Shown here one piece after another: positions 55,409 through 63,702 of a stretch of 64,000 nucleotides of DNA. The notes beneath the pieces were generated by a model that ran no database searches, was not told where the DNA came from, and saw nothing but the letters and a program-made list of their open reading frames with translations. Made by a program: the position numbers and the translations under genes. Positions within the stretch are counted from its first letter, which is position 1. The number at the start of each line of letters is the position of its first letter. The stretch is from Bradyrhizobiaceae bacterium (GTDB lineage Bacteria > Pseudomonadota > Alphaproteobacteria > Rhizobiales > Xanthobacteraceae). Location of the stretch: contig CP078014.1 of assembly GCA_020544565.1 (NCBI GenBank), positions 2,172,016-2,236,015 of the forward strand, read 5' to 3'.

Positions 55409-56437
55409 TCAATCGATCTGAACGCCGATCGCCTTGATCGGCGCCGCCCACTTCTCGATTTCGCTTCTCACAAACCCGTCGAGATACTGCGGCGTGGCGC
55501 GATCGTCCGCAACGATTCGCAAGCCCGCGCTCTCAAGCTTCTGCCGGATTGCGGGATCGTGCATGGCCTCAAGCATGGCCCGGTTGAGCTTGGCGACGAT
55601 CGCTTCCGGCGTCCCCTTCGGCACGAAGTACGCATTCCATGTATAGGCCTTCACGTCGTAGCCTTGCTCGACCGCCGTCGGCACATTCGCCAGCGCCGGA
55701 GACCGCGTATCCGTGAGGATCGCAATCGGCTTGATTGCGCCGCCGTCGATCTGAGGCTTGGCCGTCGTGATGATGTCGCACAGATAGTCCACGCGGCCGC
55801 TCGCAAGATCCTGCATGGCGGGATTGGCGCCGCGATACGGCACATGAACGGCATCGATATTCGTCACGGAATTCAACAGGGCGCAGCCCAGATGAATGGC
55901 CGAACCGGTGCCCGCCGAAGCGAACTGCATCTTCGAGCCGTTCTGCCTGGCGTAAGCCACGAACTCTTTCATATTGTTGGCTGGAAAATCCTTGCGGGCA
56001 ACCAGCACCAGCGGCGCTTCGAGGAACAGGCCGACGCTGGTGAAATCCTTGGTCGCATCGTAGGCCGGCTTCTTATAGAGCAACTGGTTCTGCGCCTGGG
56101 TCCCCACCGTGCCGACCAGGAAGGTGTAGCCATCGGGCTGGGCCTTGGCGACACGCTGCGCGCCGATCATGCCGCCTGCCCCGCCGACGTTCTCGACAAT
56201 GACCTGCTGGCCAAGAACCTCGCCCATGCGCTGGGCAAACATGCGGGCCGGCACGTCGTTCGGGCCGCCGGCCGCGAACGGATTGACCATCGTGATCGGA
56301 CGGGTCGGCCAATCATCGGCGGCACGTGCGTTCTCGGTGCCGGATACCGCGAAGGTGATCACGACGGCGGCGATTGCAGCGAACGAAGCCGTCCTCGCCG
56401 CAGCGTTGTTCAGCTTCCAGGCCTTGTGTGTGCCCAT
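55409..56437 (-). CDS. Bug-family tripartite tricarboxylate transporter-type binding protein
   Basis: 342 residues. A signal peptide (AAIAAVVITFAVSGTENARA, cleavage near residue 39) is followed by WPTRPITMVNPFAAGGPNDVPARMFAQRMGEVLGQQVIVENVGGAGGMIGAQRVAKAQPDGYTFL, the Bug signature. Bug proteins bind carboxylates or aromatic acids. There is no TctA/TctB membrane pair in the window, so this is an orphan receptor at the end of a catabolic operon, possibly sharing a membrane partner or acting as a sensor. Confidence 0.9.
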   Translation of the reverse strand: MGTHKAWKLNNAAARTASFAAIAAVVITFAVSGTENARAADDWPTRPITMVNPFAAGGPNDVPARMFAQRMGEVLGQQVIVENVGGAGGMIGAQRVAKAQPDGYTFLVGTVGTQAQNQLLYKKPAYDATKDFTSVGLFLEAPLVLVARKDFPANNMKEFVAYARQNGSKMQFASAGTGSAIHLGCALLNSVTNIDAVHVPYRGANPAMQDLASGRVDYLCDIITTAKPQIDGGAIKPIAILTDTRSPALANVPTAVEQGYDVKAYTWNAYFVPKGTPEAIVAKLNRAMLEAMHDPAIRQKLESAGLRIVADDRATPQYLDGFVRSEIEKWAAPIKAIGVQID

Positions 56438-56461
56438 CGAACGTTCTCTCCGATTTTTGTT

Positions 56462-57226
56462 TTAGGCCGCAAGCACGCTCTGAATCTGACCGCGAATGTC
56501 GTCCTGCCTGTCCGCCTTGGCCTCCGGCGTCAACAGCACGTCGATCGCGATGTTGGCCGGCCGCTTCAGGACCACGATCCGGTCGCCGATCTCCAGCGCT
56601 TCATTGATCGAGTGCGTGATGAAAACGGCTGTTTTGCCGTTCTCCTTCACGAGCTTGACGAATTCTGCGCGCAGCTTGCGGGCTGTCATTTCATCCAGCG
56701 CCGAGAACGGTTCGTCGCAGAGCAGGATGTTGGCGTTTGTCGCGAATGCACGGGCAATGGACACGCGCTGACGCATGCCGCCCGACAGCGCATGAGGATA
56801 GTCGTTCTCGTGCCCGCGCAATCCGAGCGTTTCCAGCCAGCGCTCGGCAATGGCCCTGCGCTCCTCGCTCGACTTTCCGAGAATCTCCAGCCCAAGTTGG
56901 ACATTGTCGATCGCCGTGCGCCACGGCAGCAGGCGATCACCCTGGAACACGATCGCCATCTTGCCGCGGAACGCATCGAACTGGTGGAAAGGATCGTGCC
57001 CATCCACCGTCACGCTGCCCTTGGTGGGTTCGGTCAATCCTGCGATCATATTGAAGATCGTTGACTTGCCGCAGCCCGTCTTGCCGAGCAGCGCGAGCAT
57101 CTGTCCTCGCGCAACCTGCAGATCGAGGGTATCGACCGCGGTGAACGCGCCGGTGCCCCCTCTCTTGTCGAAAATTTTCGACACCTGCTTGAGGCAGATA
57201 GCAGGGTTTTCGATAGTGTCCGTCAT
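56462..57226 (-). CDS. TauT/NitT-family ABC importer ATPase (SsuB/TauB type)
   Basis: 254 residues. Walker A GKTGCGKST (about 48-56), VFQGDRLLPWRTAIDNV, signature LSGGMRQRVSIARAF, Walker B ILLCDEPFSALD and ITHSINEAL. The N-terminal strand set with a longer GTGAFTAVDTLDLQV is typical of this family. Starts at ATG 57226 in the permease stop (ATGA); long open frame upstream is only the permease read in another frame. Substrate likely a sulfonate, nitrate-like or aromatic anion; the operon favours the last. Confidence 0.9.
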   Translation of the reverse strand: MTDTIENPAICLKQVSKIFDKRGGTGAFTAVDTLDLQVARGQMLALLGKTGCGKSTIFNMIAGLTEPTKGSVTVDGHDPFHQFDAFRGKMAIVFQGDRLLPWRTAIDNVQLGLEILGKSSEERRAIAERWLETLGLRGHENDYPHALSGGMRQRVSIARAFATNANILLCDEPFSALDEMTARKLRAEFVKLVKENGKTAVFITHSINEALEIGDRIVVLKRPANIAIDVLLTPEAKADRQDDIRGQIQSVLAA

Positions 57227-58032
57227 AGCGTGCGCTCCGAGACTGCGCGGTAGCGGAATGCGACACGCTCGATCAGCGTCAGGATCGCCTGCACGACAAG
57301 AACGAAGCAAACAAGCTGCAGGGTCCAGGCCAGCGCTCCCGCCATATCGAAAACCTGCTGCTGTTGAAGCAATTGATAACCGACGCCGCCGGTCGCACCG
57401 ACCAGCTCGGCGACGACCACCACGCGCGACGCATTGCCGAGGTTGACCTTCCAGGCCGTGAGAATGTCCGGAAGAACCGCCGGAATGATCATCGCGGTGA
57501 ACAGCTTGGTGCGCGTCGGGCGGAAACTCATGACCATTTCCGTCAGATCGCGCGACATGGCCTGAAGCGCGCCCAGCACCTGGAATGTAAACGCCGGCAG
57601 TGTCGTCATCACCATGATAAAGAAGATGCGCGACTCGATCCCGTGAAACCAGATGATCGCGAACACGACCCATGACAGCGCCGGAATGCCCTGAAACAGG
57701 GTCAAGGCCGGCGCAAGAAAGTCATGGGCCATGCGCGAGCGGGCCATCAGCACGGCAAGCAGCGCACCGATCAGAAACGCGCCCGCAAGCCCCGCGAGAA
57801 TGCGCAGCACAGTCGCAAGAACATCCACGAACTGAGACCATTCCGTCACGATGCCGATGAACCGCCAGAAGACGTCCACCAGCGACGGAAACAGGAATGG
57901 CGGGAAGAACAGCGAGGCAATCTGCCAGATCCCCGCGATCACGGCGAACGGCACGATATACGATGCCGCGCCGCGAAGGGCCGCCATACCCATTCTGGAT
58001 GCGCTCGAATCCTGATACTGCGCCGCAGTCAC
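57223..58032 (-). CDS. TauT/NitT-family ABC importer permease (SsuC/TauC type)
   Basis: 269 residues with about six helices. The binding-protein-dependent EAA loop is ALQAMSRDLTEMVMSFRPTRTKLFTAMIIPAVLPDI at about 151-186, followed by TAWKVNLGNASRVVVVAELVGATGGVGYQL. The start is GTG 58030-58032, which overlaps the binding-protein stop (GTGA). Encoded between its ATPase and binding protein. Confidence 0.9.
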   Translation of the reverse strand: MTAAQYQDSSASRMGMAALRGAASYIVPFAVIAGIWQIASLFFPPFLFPSLVDVFWRFIGIVTEWSQFVDVLATVLRILAGLAGAFLIGALLAVLMARSRMAHDFLAPALTLFQGIPALSWVVFAIIWFHGIESRIFFIMVMTTLPAFTFQVLGALQAMSRDLTEMVMSFRPTRTKLFTAMIIPAVLPDILTAWKVNLGNASRVVVVAELVGATGGVGYQLLQQQQVFDMAGALAWTLQLVCFVLVVQAILTLIERVAFRYRAVSERTL

Positions 58033-59000
58033 TTCATCGGTCCCTGATAGATCGTTGCCGGAGAAGGATCAGAGGGAAGGAAGGCGATCGATCGGCCGGC
58101 CTGATAAACCGCCTTGATCTCCTTGCTGATCTCGGACGCCGCGCGCAGGTTCATGCCGAGACGATCGTTGGCACGGATCAGCCCGGCGATCGCCTTGCGA
58201 TCGTCGTCCGTTCCCTTGCTGGCGATCAACTTTGCTGCTTCGTCGGGATTCGCAGTGACCCAGGCTGCCGCCTGCTTGTAAGCCGTGTAGAGCTTTGGAA
58301 TCAGATCCTTGTTCTTCTCGGCCCAATCGATATGCGCGGCAACGCCGAGATAGGGAATGTTCGTGCTGCCCGACATCTTCTTCCAGCTTTCCTGGATCTT
58401 CAGATCGAGCATCCGGATGCTGGGCTTCTTGGCATGCAGTGTCGTGTAGGCCGGCTCCCAGAGCTGGACCCCCGTTGCACGATCCGCGAGCGCGTAGCCG
58501 ACGAGTCCCGGAGTCGCGGTGTTGACCACCGAAATCTTGCTGGTGTCCACCCCGAGCTGGCGGGCGAACCAGTCGAACATCACATAGTTGGTCGTTCCCT
58601 TCGCCGCAGCGAGGTCCTTGCCTTCAAGATCCTTGAGCGACTTGATCTCCGGACGGGAGGTCACGACGGCGCCCCAGTAATCGAACAGGTTAAACAGATA
58701 GGTAACCTTGACGCCACGCACGTCGGCGAGGCCGACGGTGAGCAGCGCGGCGCTGCCGCCGACCTTGAACTCACCGGAATTGAACTGTGCGGTGTAGGCG
58801 TCCGGAGTCCGTTCCTCAAAGTTGATGGACAGGCCGTTCTTCTCATCGAGCTTCTGCGCCTTGATCACCGGCGGCAGGAAAGCCCCCAGGGACGGCGCGC
58901 CGAACACAACGATCGAGATCTTCGGAAGATCCTGCGCGGCCAGCGGCGACACGGACGCGACTGCGGACAGCAGCCCCAGAGCAAATGCGGTTTTTTTCAT
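58029..59000 (-). CDS. NMT1/THI5-like ABC importer substrate-binding protein
   Basis: 323 residues. Signal peptide MKKTAFALGLLSAVASVSPLAA, then a TauA/SsuA-like fold: ISIVVFGAPSLGAFLPPVIKAQKLDEKNGLSINFEERTPDAYTAQFNSGEFKVGGSAALL, and DLEGKDLAAAKGTTNYVMFDWFARQLG. It catches an organic anion for the TauT-type importer. GGAAGG stands 5 bases before ATG 59000. It follows the alpha/beta hydrolase gene by only 17 bases, so transport and degradation are co-expressed. Confidence 0.9.
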   Translation of the reverse strand: MKKTAFALGLLSAVASVSPLAAQDLPKISIVVFGAPSLGAFLPPVIKAQKLDEKNGLSINFEERTPDAYTAQFNSGEFKVGGSAALLTVGLADVRGVKVTYLFNLFDYWGAVVTSRPEIKSLKDLEGKDLAAAKGTTNYVMFDWFARQLGVDTSKISVVNTATPGLVGYALADRATGVQLWEPAYTTLHAKKPSIRMLDLKIQESWKKMSGSTNIPYLGVAAHIDWAEKNKDLIPKLYTAYKQAAAWVTANPDEAAKLIASKGTDDDRKAIAGLIRANDRLGMNLRAASEISKEIKAVYQAGRSIAFLPSDPSPATIYQGPMK

Positions 59001-59017
59001 AACAACCTTCCTCCCAG

Positions 59018-59842
59018 CTATGTTGTTGCCGCGCTGCTGGCGCGGGACAGGAATTTCGTCAGTTCTCGCGCAAACGCATCCGGAGCCTCGACAGCGGAAA
59101 TGTGAGCCGCATCCAGCGTCACCATTTGCGCTCCCTTGATTCCGGCCACGATCTCCTCTCCCCGTGCGGGTGGCGTCGATGGATCGTGCGCACCACAGAT
59201 CACCTGAACCGGACAGGAGATAGCAGACAGCTGCGGCTTGAGATCGGCAACCGCGAGGGCTTCGCAGCACCCGGCATAGCCTTCTGCCGGCGTGGCCCCG
59301 ATCAACTCGGCCATCTGCTCCATGCGCTTTGGGGCACGCTCACGAAACGCCTTGGTGAACCAGCGCTCCAGTGTCGCCGCAACCAGCGACCCCATGCCGT
59401 TCGCGCGAACCGCGGCGGCGCGATCCTGCCACATCGAGGCCGGCGGGAAGTTTGCCGCGGTATTGGCCAGCACCAGTCCGGCAAGCCGTTCGCCGCGGTT
59501 GACACCGAGCCACATGCCGGTCAGTCCACCCAGCGACAGGCCACAGAAAACCGCGCGCTGGATTTTCAGGGCATCGAGAATGGCGAGCGCATCGAGGCCC
59601 AGACGCTCGATCGTATAGGGGCCTGCCGGCACGTCGGACTGACCGTGGCCGCGGGTATCATAGCGAACGATGCTGGCCTGATCGGACAGACGGTCAACAA
59701 CTTCATCCCACATCCCCATGCCGGCGCCGATCGAGCTGCTCAGCATGAGGACGGGCTTGCCGGAGGTGGCGGGCACCTCCACCGCAAGGCGGACGCCGGG
59801 CTCCACTTCAATGCGCTCGATACGATTTGCTGTTGCGGCCAT
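59018..59842 (-). CDS. Alpha/beta hydrolase, 3-oxoadipate enol-lactonase (PcaD)-like
   Basis: 274 residues. The triad is S103 (CGLSLGGLTG), D220 (CGAHDPSTPP) and H247 (DAAHISAVEAP); the oxyanion region is near LSSSIGAGMGMWDEV and the conserved loop YDTRGHGQSD precedes the core. This pattern is closest to enol-lactonases and related carboxyl-ester hydrolases. It probably hydrolyses a lactone, ester or C-C bond intermediate of the operon's pathway. The precise reaction cannot be fixed without the full pathway. Confidence 0.85.
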   Translation of the reverse strand: MAATANRIERIEVEPGVRLAVEVPATSGKPVLMLSSSIGAGMGMWDEVVDRLSDQASIVRYDTRGHGQSDVPAGPYTIERLGLDALAILDALKIQRAVFCGLSLGGLTGMWLGVNRGERLAGLVLANTAANFPPASMWQDRAAAVRANGMGSLVAATLERWFTKAFRERAPKRMEQMAELIGATPAEGYAGCCEALAVADLKPQLSAISCPVQVICGAHDPSTPPARGEEIVAGIKGAQMVTLDAAHISAVEAPDAFARELTKFLSRASSAATT

Positions 59843-59846
59843 GATG

Positions 59847-60311
59847 TTATCCCGCCGCCTTGGTCGCGGACGCCTCGAACTCCTTGCGAAGCGCGACGAA
59901 AAAACGACCGATCAGATGCTTCGAAACGCTCGACAGAATCCGCTGGCCGACGCCGGCAACGAGGCCGCCGATCTCGCCATTGCCCTTGTAGATCAGCTTG
60001 GCGCCATCGCCGTCCGGCTCGATGTCGAACCGGGCCGTTCCGGTGCCGTGGCCGATCGAACCGCTGCCGGAGACCGTGATGTTGCAGGACTTCGGCGCGT
60101 CCTTGTCCGACAGGCTGATCGCACCCTCGAATGTGCCGCCCACGGCGGCCACGCGGAGCTGCATCTCCACCTTGTAGGAGTCCGGCGCCGTCTCGGTCAT
60201 GCTTTTGCAGCCCGGAATGCAACGGGTCAGAACGGCCGGATCATTCAAGGCAACCCAGAGCGCATCGACAGAGGTCGGAAGTGTTTCGCTGCCGCTGATA
60301 TCGAGTTTCAT
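59847..60311 (-). CDS. CoxG-like SRPBCC-family protein
   Basis: 154 residues. The CoxG/SRPBCC pattern is LPTSVDALWVALNDPAVLTRCIPGCKSMTE, then RVAAVGGTFEGAISLSDKDAPKSCNITVSGSGSIGHGTGTARFDIEPDGDGAKLIYKGNGEIGG in segments. In CO dehydrogenase operons CoxG helps anchor or mature the molybdenum enzyme. The same gene often accompanies other xanthine-dehydrogenase-type hydroxylases. ATG 60311 is used; upstream codons to 60356 lie in the overlap with the amidohydrolase end. Encoded 10 bases after the amidohydrolase stop. Confidence 0.83.
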   Translation of the reverse strand: MKLDISGSETLPTSVDALWVALNDPAVLTRCIPGCKSMTETAPDSYKVEMQLRVAAVGGTFEGAISLSDKDAPKSCNITVSGSGSIGHGTGTARFDIEPDGDGAKLIYKGNGEIGGLVAGVGQRILSSVSKHLIGRFFVALRKEFEASATKAAG

Positions 60312-60321
60312 CGCGCTCTCC

Positions 60322-61299
60322 TCAGAGACCAAACAATCGCTGGGCGAGGCCGCCATTGATCGAGGCGCGCTCGCTGTCCGAGAATGACGTATCCCGCACG
60401 ATGTTCAGCGGCGCGAGGTCGCCGATCGGAAACGGCATGTCAGATCCCATCATGATGCGGTCCGCGCCGACAACATCGGCGAGATAGCGCAGCACGCGGG
60501 TATCCTGGACGATGGTGTCGTAATACATCGCGGCCAGCGCGGCATCGGGATCGCCGAGCTTGTCCTTGTCGAGCGAGTAATTCCGACGCAGGCGGCCGAT
60601 GACATATGGCAGCGCCGCGCCGCCGATCCCCGCCACCACCTTCATGTTCGAATAGCGCGTGACGTGTCCAGCATAGATCAGGCGCGACATCGCGATCAGC
60701 GTATCGGTGATACGGCCGACGGCATTCGCCATGCCATAGTCGTGCACGCGGTCATCGCCGCTCTCGAACACCGGATGAATGAAGATGATCGAGCCGAGTT
60801 CGTTGGCCGCCTCCCAGAATGGCGCGAGCGTCGGATGGTCGAGAACCCCGCCCCTGCCCTTCGGCTGGGTGCCGATGATCGCACCCTTGAAGCCGGCTTT
60901 GTGAGCGTCACGCAAAACCTGCGCCGCGCGCGGACCATCCTGCAACGGCACGGTCGCCAGCGAAACGAAGCGCGGCTGCTCCTTCGCCGCCTGCGCCAGA
61001 TGCGCATTGATCAGGCGCGACCATTCCTCGCCTTCGGCGGCCGGGATTTCGTAAGCGAACATATCGAGCCAGCCGCCGACAACCTGGCGCTCGATCTTCT
61101 GGGTATCCATCCACTGCAAGCGCGCGGCGATATCGCTGAGCGGCTTCGACACCGGACGGGTCGGCTTATTGCCCGCAAAGGAAAAGCCGAGGCTGCCGCC
61201 ATCTTCGATCAGACGGACGGACGGAAACTTCGCCTTGTCGGCCCGGATCGCGTCCAGCAGGCTCGGAGGCACCAGATGAGCATGGCAATCAATGATCAC
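60322..61299 (-). CDS. ACMSD-like amidohydrolase-2 family protein with altered HGGG motif
   Basis: 325 residues. Metal ligands of the ACMSD group are present: H6 and H8 (CHAHL), H175 (IFIHPVF) and D287 (MGSDMPF). The family usually has a HGGG segment whose histidine activates the metal-bound water; here it reads AGIGGAALPYVIGR, with I225 in place of His. The group includes decarboxylases and hydrolases of aromatic ring-cleavage products. Loss of the histidine suggests a different reaction or weak activity. ATG at 61299; 3 bases separate it from the molybdenum subunit gene. Confidence 0.83.
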   Translation of the reverse strand: MIIDCHAHLVPPSLLDAIRADKAKFPSVRLIEDGGSLGFSFAGNKPTRPVSKPLSDIAARLQWMDTQKIERQVVGGWLDMFAYEIPAAEGEEWSRLINAHLAQAAKEQPRFVSLATVPLQDGPRAAQVLRDAHKAGFKGAIIGTQPKGRGGVLDHPTLAPFWEAANELGSIIFIHPVFESGDDRVHDYGMANAVGRITDTLIAMSRLIYAGHVTRYSNMKVVAGIGGAALPYVIGRLRRNYSLDKDKLGDPDAALAAMYYDTIVQDTRVLRYLADVVGADRIMMGSDMPFPIGDLAPLNIVRDTSFSDSERASINGGLAQRLFGL

Positions 61300-61302
61300 G
61301 TT

Positions 61303-63702
61303 TTAACCTTTCTTGGTCGCTTCGGCCGCAGCGATGGCGTCGCTGATGGCAGCAATACGAATGGGAAGCCTGGAGAACGAAATGCCGAGCGGCGAAACGG
61401 CATCGTTGATAGCGCCCGAGATCGCCGCCGGCGCGCCGAGATAGCCACTCTCGCCCGAGCCTTTCTGGCCGAACACCGTGAATGGCGACGGCGTGCAGTG
61501 ATGCACGATCTCGACGTTCGGCATCTCGTGCGACGACGGCAGCAGATAGTCCATGAAGGATTGGGTCAGCATCTGGCCTTCGTCGTCGTAGACGAATTCC
61601 TCCAGCAGAGCTGCGCCGAGACCATGCGCGATACCGCCGAGCGTCATACCCTTGACGATGTGCGGATTGATCACCGTGCCGCAATCGTGCCCGATCACGT
61701 AGCGCCGGATTTCAGGCTTCGCGATCTGCGGATCGAACGCCATCAGAACGAGATGAAACTCGAACGAATGGCACGGATACATCTGCACGCGGCCGTCCTC
61801 CGGCAGCTTCGTGCCGGTCGGTACCTGCATTACATGCGTGGTTTCGAGACCCGGCTCCATCCCTTCCGGCAGGGCATGAAATTGACGGTGCCCGATGTTG
61901 ACAAGGTCGATCCACGACAAGGTCTTGTTCGACCTGGGATCGGTGACGCTGCCCTGGGCATAGACGGCCTCGCTCTCGGCGATTCCGAACTGATGCGCCG
62001 CAATTCGGGTCACCTTGGCTTTGAGCTTTTGCGCGGCGTGATAGCACGCGCCGCCCATCATGATGGCCATGCGGCTGCCGACCGGCGTATTAGACGGAAG
62101 GCTGGCCAGCGAATCCGGCCGCACAATGCGAATCTTGTCCGGATCGATTTCCAGCACTTCGCCGACCACCGTGGCGGCGAGAGTCTCGTGCCCCTGCCCC
62201 GATGAAGTGGTGTGAATGGTCACTGTGACGAAGCCGAGGCCGTCCACATTGATGCGGCACGAATCCATCCATGTGGTGGTGGTGTTCTTCTCGTTGAGCA
62301 GCGGCTCGAACGACGAATTGCCGCCACTCGGCTCAAGGCAGGCGGACACACCGATACCGGCCATCATGCCTCGCGCGCGAAGCTCGTCTCGCTCCTTCAC
62401 CAGCGCCTCGTAATCCGCACTGGTCAGGACCTTGTCGACAACCGTGTGATAGTCGCCGCTGTCGTAGCGCGTTCCGCTCGGGATCAGGTAAGGAAATTCA
62501 TGGCTGCGAATGAAATTGCGGCGGCGAACCTCGATGCGATCCAGCCCCACGGCTTCAGCCACCTTGTCGATCGCGGTTTCGATCGCATAATTGGTGGGCG
62601 ACTGGCCGAAACCGCGCACCGCTTCCTGCGCCGCCTTGTTCGACATGGTCGCCATGGCGCGGTACTGCACGCTCTCGATCTTGTAAGGACCGACGATCGC
62701 ACCGATCGGCTTGCCGAGCTGGAACGGCGAGCGCCCGGCATAAGCGCCGACATTGTCGAGCGCACGCATCTTCATCGATTTGACAATGCCCTCATCATTG
62801 AAGGCGATGTCCACGTCGAACAGCCGCTCCGGTCCGTGCGCATCACCGGCGCGCATGTTCTCGAGCCGGTCCTCGATCAGGCGCACCGGCCGATTGAGGA
62901 TGCGGGAGAGATGCGACGCCAGAACCGTGTGCTTGATGCCGCGCTTGACGCCATAACTGCCGCCGACATCGACGTCATGATGCACGCGCACGTTATTGGT
63001 CGGAATGCGCAAGGCGCGGGAAATCTGGTCGGGATATTTCGGCATCTGGATCGAGGCCCAGACATCGAGCATGTCGCGCCAGGCATCCCACTTCGCCACC
63101 ACCCCGAAGGTCTCGATCGGCACCGTGGAATTGCGGCCCCACTTCACCCGAAACGACAGATGCCGCGGGCTTTCCGCGAAATGCCTGTCCACCTCGCCCC
63201 AGACGAATGTCTTGTCGAGCAGCACGTTGGTGCCGTGCTCGGGATGCACGTTCGGACTGGCGTCCGTAATCGCTTCCTCGGCATCGATAACATAAGGCAG
63301 CGGTTCGTATGCGACGCGCACTTTTTCAGCCGCGTCCTCGGCCTGTGCGCGGGTCTCGGCCACGACCGCCACCACCCACTCACCGGCATAACGCACCTGG
63401 CCGACCGCGAGCGGATAGCGCCGCACCTTCGGCGTATCGAGACCGTTCATCAGCGGATCAACGGCCTTGACCAGTTCCTCGCCCGTGAGCGCATAGACCA
63501 CGCCCGGCATCTTCAGCGCCTCGGTCGTATCGATCGAGGCGATGCGCGCCGCCGGATATTGCGACGGCACGAGAGCGACGTGCAGCATATCATCGAGAAC
63601 GATATCGGCGACGTAACGGCCGCCGCCAACAACGAAACGCCGGTCCTCCCGAACCCGCCGATTCGACGAGACGAATTTCAGTTTTGGCGAATGTGCGCTC
63701 AT
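61303..63702 (-). CDS. Xanthine-dehydrogenase-family molybdopterin-binding subunit
   Basis: 799 residues, the large subunit of a molybdenum hydroxylase. Domain a/b hammerhead: VGGGRYVADIVLDDMLHVALVPS, GEWVAVVAETRAQAEDAAEKV. Molybdopterin loops: GRNSTVPIETFGVVAKWD, AVRGFGQSPTNYAIE and the catalytic glutamate in GQKGSGESGYLGAP. The active-site loop RGFG differs from AYRCSFR of form I CO dehydrogenase, so it is not a CO oxidiser; it should hydroxylate an N-heterocycle or aromatic or aldehyde substrate using water. Overlaps the 2Fe-2S subunit by ATGA. No FAD subunit is present in the window. Confidence 0.9.
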   Translation of the reverse strand: MSAHSPKLKFVSSNRRVREDRRFVVGGGRYVADIVLDDMLHVALVPSQYPAARIASIDTTEALKMPGVVYALTGEELVKAVDPLMNGLDTPKVRRYPLAVGQVRYAGEWVVAVVAETRAQAEDAAEKVRVAYEPLPYVIDAEEAITDASPNVHPEHGTNVLLDKTFVWGEVDRHFAESPRHLSFRVKWGRNSTVPIETFGVVAKWDAWRDMLDVWASIQMPKYPDQISRALRIPTNNVRVHHDVDVGGSYGVKRGIKHTVLASHLSRILNRPVRLIEDRLENMRAGDAHGPERLFDVDIAFNDEGIVKSMKMRALDNVGAYAGRSPFQLGKPIGAIVGPYKIESVQYRAMATMSNKAAQEAVRGFGQSPTNYAIETAIDKVAEAVGLDRIEVRRRNFIRSHEFPYLIPSGTRYDSGDYHTVVDKVLTSADYEALVKERDELRARGMMAGIGVSACLEPSGGNSSFEPLLNEKNTTTTWMDSCRINVDGLGFVTVTIHTTSSGQGHETLAATVVGEVLEIDPDKIRIVRPDSLASLPSNTPVGSRMAIMMGGACYHAAQKLKAKVTRIAAHQFGIAESEAVYAQGSVTDPRSNKTLSWIDLVNIGHRQFHALPEGMEPGLETTHVMQVPTGTKLPEDGRVQMYPCHSFEFHLVLMAFDPQIAKPEIRRYVIGHDCGTVINPHIVKGMTLGGIAHGLGAALLEEFVYDDEGQMLTQSFMDYLLPSSHEMPNVEIVHHCTPSPFTVFGQKGSGESGYLGAPAAISGAINDAVSPLGISFSRLPIRIAAISDAIAAAEATKKG

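Noticed and set aside
61303..63702. Carbon monoxide dehydrogenase large subunit (CoxL)
   Set aside because: A CoxG-like gene is nearby, but the active-site loop is RGFGQSP and not the AYRCSFR of form I CODH.
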